DNA from: Acheta domesticus
Taxonomy: Eukaryota > Arthropoda > Insecta > Orthoptera > Gryllidae
Direction: 5' to 3'
Length of the DNA: 64,000 bases
Assembly: GCA_031308135.1 (NCBI GenBank)
Contig: JAHLJT010009436.1
Location: forward strand, 161,360,885-161,424,884
Position 1 is the stretch's first letter, and every line of letters starts with the position of its first letter. The notes under the pieces are model-generated. The model was not told the origin of the DNA. It worked only from the letters and a program-made list of their open reading frames with translations, and did not search any database. This document shows, in pieces, positions 35,089 to 46,849 of this stretch. Made by a program: the position numbers and the translations under genes.

Positions 35089-35549
35089 AATTAGTACTAC
35101 ATATTATTCTATTATTATAATTATTGATATTTGACGAGCAAAAATCTGAAAGTGGTGCGATGGCGTAGCGGTGTTTTTGCCGCGTAGAACGAAGACTGTT
35201 GATAGTGGTCCCTTGCCGCGAATTGGTCGTAAATACCAGTCAGGGTCGAGAAAGGTGTTCCCGCGATGTTATGTGCATTTGTAGATAAGCAAAGAATACT
35301 TGGTGTCCCGCTATGCGGAGTGTAAGTATTAAGGCGCAGGGCCGTGTATTGTTTGAAATCCGCATTTTTGCCGCTCACGCGATTTCAAGAAGGTTAAACA
35401 TCTTTACGTACAAATGTCAGATTTTATTAGTAAATAAATAAATCAAACTACAATAAGAATGAATCTATAACTTTCATGATACACTTAAAAATACAATTGA
35501 TTTTATGTTGAATCGTTTTAGAGGATTGTCAGCGGCTTGACCTCTTCCC

Positions 35550-35557
35550 CATAATTC
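35550..35557. repeat. Target site duplication of SINE B, left
   Basis: CATAATTC, repeated at 35909-35916 on the far side of SINE B. Confidence 0.55.
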
Positions 35558-35908
35558 GATTATGGATTCGGATTCGATGGTGTAACGGTTAGCGTACCGG
35601 ACTGTCATACCCAAGTTCGCTGGTTCAAACCCGATCGAAGCCGTGAATTTTTAAGGGCGAAAAAATCGTACGCCTTTCTTCGGAGGGGAAGTAAAGCTGG
35701 CTGTCCCATGTTAGTAGATTTACTTGCATGTAAAAGATCCTCAATCCAAAATGACGCCTCTGAGCTAAATTCAAATCGCCTGTTTCGTCGCTCGAGATAA
35801 TACCTTCTTTCTCCGCTAGTTGGTGAAAGGAGCGTAGTGAAATTTGAGTGGTCAGACGGAAGAGCGGGCCTGATGGCCCGAGTCTCGCCACGTAAAATAA
35901 GCCACTAA
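35558..35908 (+). mobile_element. SINE family B, full-length copy, tRNA-Asp-like head
   Basis: The first 73 bases fold like a tRNA. GGATTCG near 35573 pairs with CGAAGCC near 35636 with one mismatch as an acceptor stem. The A box is TGGTGTAACGG near 35579, and the B box is GGTTCAAACCC at about 35621-35631. The anticodon loop position reads CTGTCAT, so the head resembles tRNA-Asp(GUC). The body holds TCGGAGGGGAAGTAAAG, TGTCCCATGTTAG and AAAGATCCTCAA, and ends at CGCCACGTAAAATAA. Direct repeats CATAATTC flank it. A second copy lies at 58243-58555 on the minus strand. An active tRNA gene is excluded by mispaired anticodon and T arms. Confidence 0.85.
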
Positions 35909-35916
35909 CATAATTC
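35909..35916. repeat. Target site duplication of SINE B, right
   Basis: CATAATTC, identical to 35550-35557. Confidence 0.55.
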
Positions 35917-36014
35917 CCCAAATTGCCAAACATGGAGGAATATCAGGGATTGGACGAATTTCCAGAAATAAAATGTTTTGAATGACGTAACGCTCCACCA
36001 CTGCGCGATATATC

Positions 36015-36415
<401 letters not shown>

Positions 36416-36679
36416 CATCAAAATGAAAACCCGACTCTTAAACTGGTTTAGTAACTTCTTACCCCAGTGTTTGCGTGGAGGGTGTTCATTTACCAGTGGC
36501 CATGTTTATTAATTTGTAATTAAGATTGAACTGAGACAGTAACATAATAATGAGAATCATTTATAATAGTTTTATTGTTAGATTGAATAGCATAAACCTA
36601 TTCACTTCATCGTATTATATGGTATTGAGAGTATTGACGAAAATGCAACAAACATGTTTTATTTACAATGAAACTGTCG

Positions 36680-36960
36680 TTTCTTGGCGGGCAGCTGCGT
36701 GAGGTCGGCGAGGGGCGGGGGGGGGCGGTCGCGGGGAAAGGGCGCTTCCGGCGCGTGCGCGTGCGCTCGCCCGCTCGCTCGCGTGACTCGATACGGATCT
36801 GGCGCCCACGCCAATATGCAGGAAGGCGGCGGGCGGCTGTCGCTGGCGGGGCGCGTGATTAGGAAGCATTTTCATAAGCAGCAGGGGACGCCCACCGCCT
36901 CTCAATCCCGCCGCGGAGACCTCCCTCGCGAGCGCTCACTATGCACACAGACGTGCCACG
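36680..36960. other. CpG-dense island with GGGGCGGGGG run
   Basis: GC-rich with GGGGCGGGGGGGGGCGG near 36714-36730 and CGCGTGCGCGTGCGCTCGC near 36749. No coding sequence is recognised. The following 36965-38300 stretch is AT-rich and featureless. Confidence 0.45.
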
Positions 36961-38310
36961 TCTGGCCGAGGACCAAAATGTAGGTCCCTCCCCCCCATAA
37001 TAATATTGAAATATGGAACAAGATGTGTATTCAAAATTAATATGAAAAAAACTGTAACATTTGCAATTTAAAAAAAGTTATATTTCCGCCTTTAATACTT
37101 TTGTACTCCTGCAGGTTCACCCGCTTTTGGAGAAGAGTGACTCCTCTCTTTTGCCTTTTCGGCTCTTACTACATTACACATATATGTATAAAAGTTATAC
37201 ATAACATTTTATTTTCAAAACAAATATTTGGGACTCAGTGGGATGCTCCAAGCACGTGCCTAACATGTCAACAGTTCTTTTTAGAATGTATAAACCACTC
37301 TATAGCTTTGTTACAAACGGATGGCACTTATCGTTATTATTTGTTACTTCTCGTGGTTTGACATCGAGGTAAATAACTCGAGGTGAAGCGCGTTAATGCG
37401 CAAGGAACGATGTACCAATTCTATTGTATAGAGAAGAGAAACGGAGAAATATCAGAAAAGTAATTACGTTGAACTTGGTGTAATGATAGAAAGTGAACTT
37501 GGAAATGAAAATGAAAGTGAGGGTGGTGGACAAAAAATAATCAAATAGGAAATATTATGTTCTAAAAAATAAAATTGCCATGAGAATTGGAAGTTTCGTG
37601 GAAAGTCTTCCAAAATGGTAAAACAATTTTCTTGCATAGTTTTAGACATTTCAGCATGAATGTTACATAATACTTTTAAGCAAGTCGTTTTTTAGATCTT
37701 TTAATGTGCGAACAAGTACTTCTGACATTTGGCGATGCTTATTTTATTAAATATAATTTTGGGAATAAATCATGATTGCAGATTTTTTTGTTTTATAGAT
37801 ATATTTTTTTATTTCTGCTACGGATGGCTATATGAGGAGTTGCTGTGATGATCGTCAATTAATGATTCATGATAGGGATGATTGCCGACTGTCGATTAGA
37901 AAAAATGTTTCAAAATACGAGCGGACTCCACTTAATTCTGTCCCAGTTGATATGGTTGTGCCGTTTGTATCTCTCTTGTGATTCCATAAAAAAACAATTT
38001 AAATTCTCTTGTGTTATTGATGTGATATGGAGAAATGAGATAACATAGTTTCTGTCAATGCATTTTGTGTGGAAAAATTGTGTGTTATCTCATTGTACCC
38101 AACGTTTAAGTGAATATACAAACTTCGTCAGTGTCAATGAAATGGAAAGCAGTGTCGTCGGTTTGATTACTACAGGTGGATTCAGAATAAATGTTGCAAT
38201 CTTCTAGAGCATGGGGAGCGGTCGAAAATCATATCCTCTGTGCCCATGAACATGGAATGGGAAATTTCATAAAATGGGATTACTCTGATTTTCAGGGAAC
38301 TCCTAAGCAC

Positions 38311-38368
38311 ATGTTCGGCAGGTCACGTTTTGTCGCCATCAAGTAGATTGCATGTTCCTGCCGAACAT
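38311..38368. repeat. Short perfect inverted repeat
   Basis: ATGTTCGGCAGG (38311-38322) and CCTGCCGAACAT (38357-38368) are perfect inverted copies 34 bases apart. Could be a worn foldback element or a chance hairpin. Confidence 0.6.
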
Positions 38369-38720
38369 CGGTGCGTACAAGTTGCACATTAAGTCCCTGG
38401 GATATTTTCAAAATTTTCTCAAAAATTTCCCCACATTTTTTGAAAGGATAGAGTGAAATACACGTATAAATAGGGCTGATGTCCGATTTTCACTTTTTAA
38501 CTCTGAATTTTCAAAAATTACAAAAGTTCTAATTTTTTCGGCGTCTTCCTACAATTACAATATTGAAGATAGCATTTTTTTCTTGACATGAAATTTGTTC
38601 TTCACAGTTCTTTAATTAATGTCACGTACATTAACTTGAACATTTTAGCAGTTTTCGAACAATTTTGTGTGCAGCATGGGCAATATTAAAAATTAGTTTT
38701 TCACATTTTTTTTCTTTAAA

Positions 38721-39275
38721 CTTTCGGTACGGTTAGTGCCCAGTGCACTCTATAAGATGACGTAAAACCTTATTTGGCTGTTTGTTTGTTTTTTCAAAAT
38801 ATATACTAATGTATTTTTATATCTTTCTCGCTTAGTTTTTATTGACATTAGCGGCGAATTGTACACATTATTGCACTTGTAAGTACAAGTGCTTCAAATG
38901 ATGTCAGATAAAGTTTCTCGTAAACTCAAAACTTTTCTGTGAAAATGAGCTCAAAATCCGCGCTTTCAGGAGCGCGAACTTTCTAAAAAAGGCTTCAAAT
39001 GTATTCGTTAAATTTTTGGTACGGATATTGCGGAATGCACTGAATAATATGATCTCAGTGCTACCTGGATTTATTCTTTTCTTTTACACAAATGTGTTTT
39101 TAATGTCTCTCACGTTGTTAATATTTACATTACAGACTTTCTTTATTCATTATTGTGTTTATGTGTACAAGTGTTTGAAATAATGTTTATAAAGTCTCTT
39201 GACAACTCGAAAGTGTTGGGTCGAAATGAGCTACAAAATGCTCATTATCAGAAATGTTTAAACGTCATTTTTGTT
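38721..39275 (+). repeat. Old tandem duplication, unit about 280-292 bp
   Basis: Two diverged direct copies start at TTCGGTACGG (near 38723) and TTGGTACGG (near 39016). They share in order GTGCACT/ATGCACT, ATCTTTCTCGC/GTCTCTCACG, CATTATTG, GTACAAGTG, ATAAAGT and GAAAATGAGCT/GAAATGAGCT. Identity looks moderate, so this is an old duplication or a two-unit satellite remnant. A fainter third unit may precede it. Confidence 0.6.
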
Positions 39276-40890
39276 AAAAACGACAATTTTTTCGATGAAG
39301 ATGTGCATATAGGACGAGATTTTACCCTTGTATAATGTTCTTAAAGTCATATTTCCAGTCCATTATTGGGTATCCGAAAAATTGAAAAATCGTGGAAAAA
39401 TGTGTTTAAGGAGCCAGTAGTCAGCTATGAAGGAGAGGCAAATCAGAATAGACAGCCCAGACTGAAGAGATTAGGAAACGAACTAGTACGGGAAAGTCTG
39501 TGCCATGTTACACAACAGGTTTCTCATGTATATAAGTACCGTGTTAATCACTTCAATCAGGAAACTCCAGTGTTAATACGTTGAAACTGTAATTAGTGGA
39601 AATACTGTACGATTTGAAGATAAGACAATTATTTTGGTTCTAGTACTGTTCAGTGATCGTTAGTGAGCACTACAGAATGTTGCACATATGCAGATTGAAA
39701 CTTTTCACGTAGTCGCGAAGTAGTTGAAGTGTTTTCGTTTTAATTCCTACGGACGTGTAAGAAACGGAGAATAACATTAATTGTATGAATATGAAGAAAA
39801 AAAACTAATTATTTGTAACGAAATGCGGAATGATATCGAATATTTGGTTGCTTAAATATATGTTTGTCTGTATTTTTTATGTCCGTGCTTTAAAACTTAA
39901 TACATATTTTTTTAATTTTACACTTTCCCGTGTAATTTTCATGTAATATCGTAGCATGTTCGTGTCTGGCATCCGATAGCTGGAACATTAATACCACAAA
40001 GTTCCATTATTTTATCAAAGTTTAACTATTTTCAATATTGAATGCTGGTCTAATGGGCAATTCGTTATCTTAGCCTGATTTCGATTACTGACAGGGTAAT
40101 TATTACTTTTTCGGGTCATAAATCATTATAGTTTTTCCCTGTAACGGATGTTATTCTAGCAGTGAACTGTCTCCCATTTCATCTATCTACGATGTTTTTC
40201 GTTGCTATCGTATCCATTTGGGATATTGAGCACTTTCAAGAAATGAGGTAGATTTTACTGAGAGGCTAAGGTAGTTGGATGCTTTCCAGATCTCTTAATT
40301 CTATTTAAAGGTCTGCTGGAGGAAGGCAGACCTCGTCAATAAGAACCGTCGGTAACATTTGACTAAAAACATTAATGTATCTTGCTCTACAAATTGAACT
40401 GAAATAAAACAGTTTAAAGGTTTTCACGGTATTTATTTTTCGTGTTGCCCTTCATTTCGATGTGTTATTGGAGGGGTTGTTAACATAATTTCAACGATTT
40501 TGAGGTTGTCAGAATGATTGATCTAATGTTTTTTTCTTTTTCTTTTCTAGATCGGAGTCAGTCGTCCCAGTGAAGGCGAAAGGTAAGTTGTGATCATAAG
40601 CGGGGCTCGGATTCTGATGACATGACTTTTTTTCCATTTTTCAATTTTTAGGTATTTTTGGACATTCGCATTATTTTTTGGATCATTTTTACGCATTTTG
40701 TTGCCTTTTCGTGCTTTTGTTAGTGAATGTTTCATAAATTTACAATAACACACAAAAACAAAGTTTTTATTCTGTCATCAGTTCATTACTAAATTCATAA
40801 CTGCAATTGACTTGTTTTTTGAACTCTCAAAATTACAAGGATCTTGAATAACTTCCTCACGTTTCAAAACTGACTGTTAGAAGATCGGAG
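39276..40890. other. AT-rich stretch, no recognised gene
   Basis: A 72-codon frame at 39366-39584 is the only notable one and resembles no family I know. No tRNA-like or inverted structure was found. Confidence 0.45.
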
Positions 40891-40891
40891 C

Positions 40892-41149
40892 TATACTGCG
40901 ATTTTTCTAGGAAGGACTCTCAAGATAACTCAAATCCCATCTTCGCGATGGAATATGTCACGGCATTTCGCATCTTTCTCAGTCGTTCCGCTAGATTTCG
41001 CACGATCGCGACCGTATGAAGCAGTGCTTGGGATCATGCGACTTCTACCGGCAAGACCGAGAAAAGACGCGAAATGCCGTGACACTATTCCATCGCGAAG
41101 ATGGGATTTAAGTTATCTTGAGAGGCCTTCCTAGAAAAATCGCAGTATA
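40892..41149. mobile_element. Foldback element 2 (258 bp)
   Basis: The ends read TATACTGCGATTTTTC and its inverted copy, with arms of about 110-120 bases. The arms contain CATCTTCGCGATGGAATA followed by TCACGGCATTTCGC. The central arm sequence matches foldback element 1, giving the shared core GGAATATSTCACGGYATTTC and also CGATCGC near the loop, while the outer 50 bases differ except at the tips. TA or TATA borders fit a TA target duplication. No coding capacity. Confidence 0.8.
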
Positions 41150-43070
41150 AGGATTATATCCTCTCCTAAAATGAAGACTTTATATTAAATATAATGTGAT
41201 ATAAATAAATTGTATTTAAAATTGTTAAATTCATTGAATAAGTAAACGTTTTCATACAAATTTTTGTGCATTTGAAAAACATTGGTCATTTCCTCTAATT
41301 TTTGTCATAGGTCATTTTCAAAGAATTTTTAGGTCATCAGAATCCTCGCCCTGCTCATAAGCTGTCTTATATGAAGAAAAATAGAAGTCGAAACTTGATT
41401 GCGAGAGATAGTGTAAAGATATCAATGTGTATTAACGAGCAATTGGCCTTAGTTATAATTTTCCTTCTGCGTGTGATATCACTCTAAATGTCGAAAGATC
41501 GATGTTTTAATGGCATTATGTTCTAGTAACATGATATACAGTTAGTATATACCAGCAATTTGTTTGAACTGCACGCATTTATTTTCCATTGCGTGTCTCT
41601 GTCTCGTGAGCAAATGTGAGCGAGCACTTTTGTATACATTCTTTCTTGCTTGCATTACATTTAGTTGGTTTTCATTCCCTGGAATGAAGATGTGAGATAA
41701 CGTATGCCACGGAGAATGCTAATATATTTTCCTCGAGATAAGATAATAAAATTATTACGGACACAGTTGTCTTGAGAAATAACGAGGTGGATCTGAAATC
41801 GATTTCACGAAACTTGTCTCCAATAAGAAGGGAGTTTTGCTCAGCCGAACGTTATAGCAATTGACAGCACTATCCATCTTCTGCACAATCGCAGTTCGTG
41901 TTTCGTATCTCGTTTGTGCATCTGCGCATAGTAAGATCGAGATTGCAGTTGATTCCTGTACGCTGTGCTGTGCAAAAACTCGAAAAACTCGGATAATTAA
42001 GATGCTTCCCCATCCTGTCTCGGCTCTCTTGTTGCTGGTCGAGCGATGGGCTGATTTTCCTTTCGAATAAAAGTCTGGCTAGACCTCAGCATGTCCGCGA
42101 GTACGCGGATGTCAGGTGAATTCTGGAATTGGCATATCCGCTGAAAATGAACACGAATGTATCTTATGGGTAGAACCCGGAAGCTCAGGCATTTCGTTTT
42201 ACTAAAATGGGCATGCAAAAAAGGCATTTATTCCGGCTAAAGTAGGGATAAAATATAGGAAACATTAAAAAATCAGAATTTAAAAGTAATTAATGTAAAA
42301 AATTAATTATTAAAATGATTCACATTTTTATTCTAACTCTAAAACATTAGCACCAAAGTGGAAGGAAACTGCCTTTTCCTTTGTAATCTTGAATGCACAT
42401 GACTATCTGGTACGAAGACTACGAATTTATATTACTTGTGACGCTGTCTGCAGGAAATGCTATTGTGGACTTCCTTTTGAATCTTGAAATAGTATCAGTG
42501 AAAACATAATTGTAGATTTCGTTCTTCGCACTTGTGTAATCGCCAGAAGGGAAGAAATAACAAGAAAGAATTGACAGAAGGGTATATCAAATAGAGAGAG
42601 CTCTGCCCCCTCAAAAGGGATCCGAGGTCATACACAAACGTAGAATGATATTTCTCGTGAATAAGTTTGTGAGTATCAATGAGAATTACCAAAAATCTTC
42701 AATGGTATCATCTTCCTTTCCCTTTTAGATTTTTAACACGACCTGGCCCTTGAGCCTCTGCGTCTACAGAAAGACAATACACGACCGTGCCTTCGTTTGG
42801 TCAGGCTTGCAGGTATGTTTCCAGCTTGATAGAGATTGGTGCCAGGAGAGAATAAGGGAAAATAATAACGAAAAAGGCACTAATAGGCAAATTGGCAAAA
42901 ATAGGCATCAGAAAATAAAATCAATCATAAAATAACAAAATGAAAATCTCCTAAAACAACTCCAGAAGTACAATTGAGACCTCTAGTTAAAAGTAATAAA
43001 ATCGTGCCAATAATAAAAAAGTAATTTTCCCTCTGCTTAAGAGGAAGTTTTCAGGTGTCCAGTAGCGTAT
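41150..43070. other. AT-rich stretch, no recognised gene
   Basis: No element border, tRNA-like head or conserved frame was recognised in these 1.9 kb. Confidence 0.45.
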
Positions 43071-43074
43071 TGAA

Positions 43075-43250
43075 ACACCTTAGGCTTCTCCACCGCGTGG
43101 GCAGCGGGCGCGCCTTCCGCGCAGTTCGGAGCGGCCGCGGCGGAGCAGATAACGCTGATCCTGATGGCGGCCGCCCGCCCGCCCACACGCCGGAAATAGC
43201 GTGCGCCGCTGCGGGAGACGCCGCGCCCGCCGCAGAAACACGCGTGCGCG
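43075..43250. other. CpG-dense island
   Basis: GC-rich block with GCGGCCGCGGCGG near 43131, directly upstream of the pyrimidine tract. Confidence 0.5.
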
Positions 43251-43254
43251 CTCG

Positions 43255-43280
43255 CTCCTTGTCTCTCTTTCTCTCTACAG

Positions 43281-43312
<32 letters not shown>

Positions 43313-43655
43313 CTCTCTTTCTATCTTTCTCTCCCTCTACGTTTCTCTGTCTGTCTCTTTCTACCTTTCTCTTTCTCTCTCTGTACTTTTCACTCTCTCT
43401 CTCTCTACTTTTCGCTTTCTCTCTCTCTCCCTTTCTCTGTCTATGTTTCTCTCTTTCTCTACGTTTCGCTCTCTCTCTTTTTCTACCTTTCTCTTTTCGC
43501 TCTTTCCTTCTCTTCTTCCCTTTTCTCCCCTCCTGTCTTCCCCACCTGCGCATTTCTTCTCTCTCTTCCCCCTCTTTAATCTTTGTTCTCCCTCTTCCAT
43601 CTCTCTTAGTCCCTCTTCTTTCCCTACTAACATCCTCCCTTCTTCTTCTTTTCTC
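43255..43655 (+). repeat. Long polypyrimidine tract, (CT)n-rich
   Basis: About 400 bases made almost only of C and T, starting with a (CT)n run at 43280-43308 and continuing as CTCTTTCTCT variants. Polypurine-polypyrimidine tracts of this length can form triplex DNA. Both strands have open low-complexity frames (Ser/Leu/Phe or Arg/Glu/Lys), explained by the bias. Confidence 0.9.
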
Positions 43656-43919
43656 ATTAGGACCACACGTACATTAGCGCCCTGAATACGGGGACTCTGA
43701 TCCCGGATGTCCCATGTGTTTTGGCTAGATTGTGTGTTGGGAGCATTTCTGATTGTATTGTTCTGCATTCATCTCCCTCTCTGCATCACATTGATGAACA
43801 CATTCTCCTTCGGGGCAATCCAGTGATGCGTGTGGTGTGTATCTTTACTGAATGGGTTGCGAACGTCGTCCAAAATAAACCATTATGTTCCAAGTGTTCA
43901 CGTTTCGTTGCATCAGAGT

Positions 43920-44165
43920 AAGTATTAAATCCCTGCCTGCCGATGGCTGCGATTCGCTGCGACTGACGTTGCCTCGGCACTGGTTCGAGTGGGAGGGGGC
44001 GGGGCGGGCCCGGGGCGGGGCGGGCCGGGGGCGGCGCGCGTGATGACCTTCGGGCGGCGAGCAACGGGTTCGGCGAGCAGGTCACATCGCTCACGCCCCG
44101 CCGTGCCGTGCCGCTTTGCCCGCTCGGAAACACCTTCGGAAATGCTCCCACACGCCAGGGTGGTT
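43920..44165. other. CpG-dense island with GGGGC runs
   Basis: Contains repeated GGGCGGGGCGGGCCCGGGGC-type sequence at 43990-44036. Overlapping frames are low-complexity. No gene is recognised. Confidence 0.5.
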
Positions 44166-44639
44166 TTTCTTCTTTTTCTTCAAACACCTAAAGGAAATGA
44201 TAAGTGGGGGAAACATGTGAAATGCGCTGTATACTGGGAGCTGATTCAAAACGTTGTACGAGTTAAGATAAGTGAGCTCAGAAAAAAGAAAAATCATCAA
44301 CTCGACACGTTCAATTTGTCTCGCTTCGCTCGCGCGTTTCCTAGTCGACGGGCAGGCTCCGGCTTTCGGCTTCCGCGATTTACACAGAATGTTGAGTCCA
44401 GCCCAAGCAAAATATCCAACGCATTTTTCGCGATCCGCCCTGCTAATCCTTTTGAAGAATTTGTACTTATTTAATTAAATACTCACATATCATTTGTTAC
44501 ATTTACTGCCGCCCATCGCTCGGACATATTAGAGATAAATAGCTGGGTAATGATATTATGTGAATGATGAGTGAGCAATGATGTTTGAGGAGCAGGGAGA
44601 CGGGAAAACCGTGAGAAAACCTGCTGCAGAGCCGTTTGT

Positions 44640-44735
44640 CCACGTGGATGGACCGGGATGTGAACCCGGGGACCGAGAGGTAGTGAAGGTGAGAGATTTG
44701 ACCACTTCACCGCGGGTGGCCTACGCGTTCAGTGC
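44640..44735 (-). mobile_element. tRNA-like SINE head on minus strand
   Basis: The minus strand has a B box GGTTCACATCC (44656-44666). Its arm pairs CCGGG with CCCGG perfectly around TTCACAT. An A-box-like GTGAAGTGGTCAAATCTC lies near 44691-44712. The spacing is longer than in a standard tRNA. No acceptor stem is seen, so a SINE head is more likely than a gene. Confidence 0.5.
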
Positions 44736-44739
44736 CTTG

Positions 44740-45635
44740 GAAGCCAGTGATCTTGGAACAGGATTGCGTGTGCGCGCATCGAGCACCAATCGCGAGGCGT
44801 CAGTTGTTGGCGGATGTCCCGCAACCGCCCTCGCTCGCCCTCAACTCGTCATCATGCTGAGAGAACACTCGGACGAAGAGGAGATGGAACTTTGGAAGGG
44901 GACGCATCCACTGCGGGTTCGCGATCATCGTTTTTTACTTCTCCATATATTTACATATTCTCGAATTATTTGTGGAAGGTTCAAGATTTCGACTTGACGT
45001 ACGCAAAATTTCAGTTTTTTAAAAATTGAAATAGAAAAGTTTGTTTTATTGATTAGAGCTTCCCAAATTGGTAAAAGTAACTCTGATTGTATATAACCCT
45101 CTAAGCACACGACAATCCTGGTACTGGATTTTCCCCTTATATCCTTCTAATATTCCTCACTAAGATTCTGACACAACAATGCTGTTTACAATACATCCTC
45201 AGGGTGTTGCCAGAGATTTCGCACTCTGGCGTGATCATAAGTATTATCTTTTTCAGAAAAAAAAAACAACAACAAAAACGCAAGAAGCCATTTTTCTTAT
45301 AATAAGTTTCATTCGTGGTTATAGTTTTGACTTGGTAGTAAGAAATTTTATGTTCGATGTCAATTATTCTGGATAAGAAATCTTTCCCAAATCAGGATAT
45401 TCCCATTGCTTGTGGAGAATCGAAAGCGTTGTAACGACGCAGTGACGAGAAAAGGGGCATGCATTTCCGCTACCGTTACAAATATTTCTTCTTGGTATAT
45501 TGCATGGTAATAATATATTAGTATTCACTTCGAATTCCCAAAATCTCGTCCTGCTCATCAATTTTTTCGACGTACGGTTTTTTGTTCACTCTCTTTCTCT
45601 CTCTCTTTTTTTCCAAAAAAAATCGAGAGAACAGC
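44740..45635. other. AT-rich stretch, no recognised gene
   Basis: GC falls after about 44900. No conserved protein or RNA is recognised. Confidence 0.4.
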
Positions 45636-45639
45636 ACGT

Positions 45640-45930
45640 GAAAATAATGCGCGGGCGCCAGGAAAACGTAATGCATGCGGAGGATGTCTCGTGGGCTCCA
45701 GTGCGTGTTATCGGGGCGCTCACGTGTCGCGGGGCGGGGTGGGGGTGGAGCGTCATCATCTCCGCGCGGTCCTGCGTGATTAATGAGGGCGGGGCGGGGC
45801 GGGGGGCGCGCAGATGCGTATTCGGCGCACGGGGTTTTCTTTTTTGCGGGCGCGGCTCCGGGGGCGGCATGCGGCGTGGAATAGCGAATGGCGTGGGCGG
45901 CGCTGCAGAAGCCTGGCAAGACGTGACTGT
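45640..45930. other. CpG-dense island with GGGGC runs
   Basis: GGGGCGGGGTGGGGG at 45733-45748 and GGGCGGGGCGGGGCGGGGGG at 45788-45807 make two G-quadruplex candidates. No coding sequence is recognised. Confidence 0.5.
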
Positions 45931-45990
45931 TTGGCAGAAACCTTTTGAGCTGTGTTCGGAGGCCCAGGGGGACTTCAAGCAGCCCTGAGG

Positions 45991-46144
45991 TGCCTCTGAC
46001 GTAAATCAGCTGTTGCGGTGACATCCAATCGGAAGGTTGAACGCCGCCACAATGACGTCACTGTAGTGACGTGCAAGCTCCCCTTTGGATGGCACCGTAA
46101 CAGCTGATTTACGTCAGAGGCAGCTTTGAAAAAATCGCAGTATA
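45991..46144. mobile_element. Inverted-repeat element 3, left end worn
   Basis: TGCCTCTGACGTAAATCAGC (45991-46010) is inverted at 46102-46121, with pairing continuing inward to a centre at TGACGTCACTGTAGTGACGT. The right side continues to AAAAAATCGCAGTATA (46129-46144), the same tip as foldback element 2. The left side lacks that tip. The core differs from elements 1 and 2, so only the terminus links them. Confidence 0.65.
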
Positions 46145-46149
46145 GAGTC

Positions 46150-46845
46150 CTCGCTTTCAGTCTCCTCATACCGGGCCTAAAGCTCTGTTAAGCCGTACGG
46201 GGGCGGGTTTGTAGCAAACGCCGAACCATTCTTTCAGTTTTCTATTCGTTTTATCGCATCTTTTATTATTTTTGTTATTATTGTTAATCAACTGCCACCG
46301 GGTTATACCCAATTGCAGTTCAAATATATGCACTACTCCGTCATCATACTGCGTCTTTAACATTTCGTGTTAAAAGTGTGTAAAAGATAAATTATACTCG
46401 CACCTCTGATGATTTTGAAAATTTAATGTATTCTTTTAATTTTTAAGTTCTTAATGTAGAACCTGTCGATTCAGAATTGCATGCACACATTTGTTCGTGA
46501 GTTATTAATCATTGATGTTTCCTGACTTTCAACGTTCACCAAGTCTTACGACTGGGAGAACCGTTGTTAAATTAACGTTAATGCTGTTGTGAAATATATC
46601 AGGGACTCAATTAACTGTCTTATCTCCCTTGGCAAACCGCACAATTTTGTGGATAATCACATTTTTTAGTACATATTTTTCTAAAAAGTATAACATCACG
46701 TTTTATATTACATTGTGCTTTTGAATGAAATCCGTAATCAGTAGTTTGCAAATTTGATAATAGTTTGTGTAGGTACATGTTTTCTCTCATTGCATTACTT
46801 GAGTGCAAAATCTGCGGCAAATCCAGCTCATTGAATTTGTTGCTG
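46150..46845. other. AT-rich stretch, no recognised gene
   Basis: A TTATTATTTTTGTTATTATTG patch near 46262 is the only simple repeat. Nothing else is recognised. Confidence 0.45.
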
Positions 46846-46849
46846 TGTG

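Noticed and set aside
35573..35645. Possible functional tRNA-Asp gene
   Set aside because: Acceptor stem has a mismatch, T arm and anticodon arm do not pair well, and the sequence continues into a repeated SINE body.
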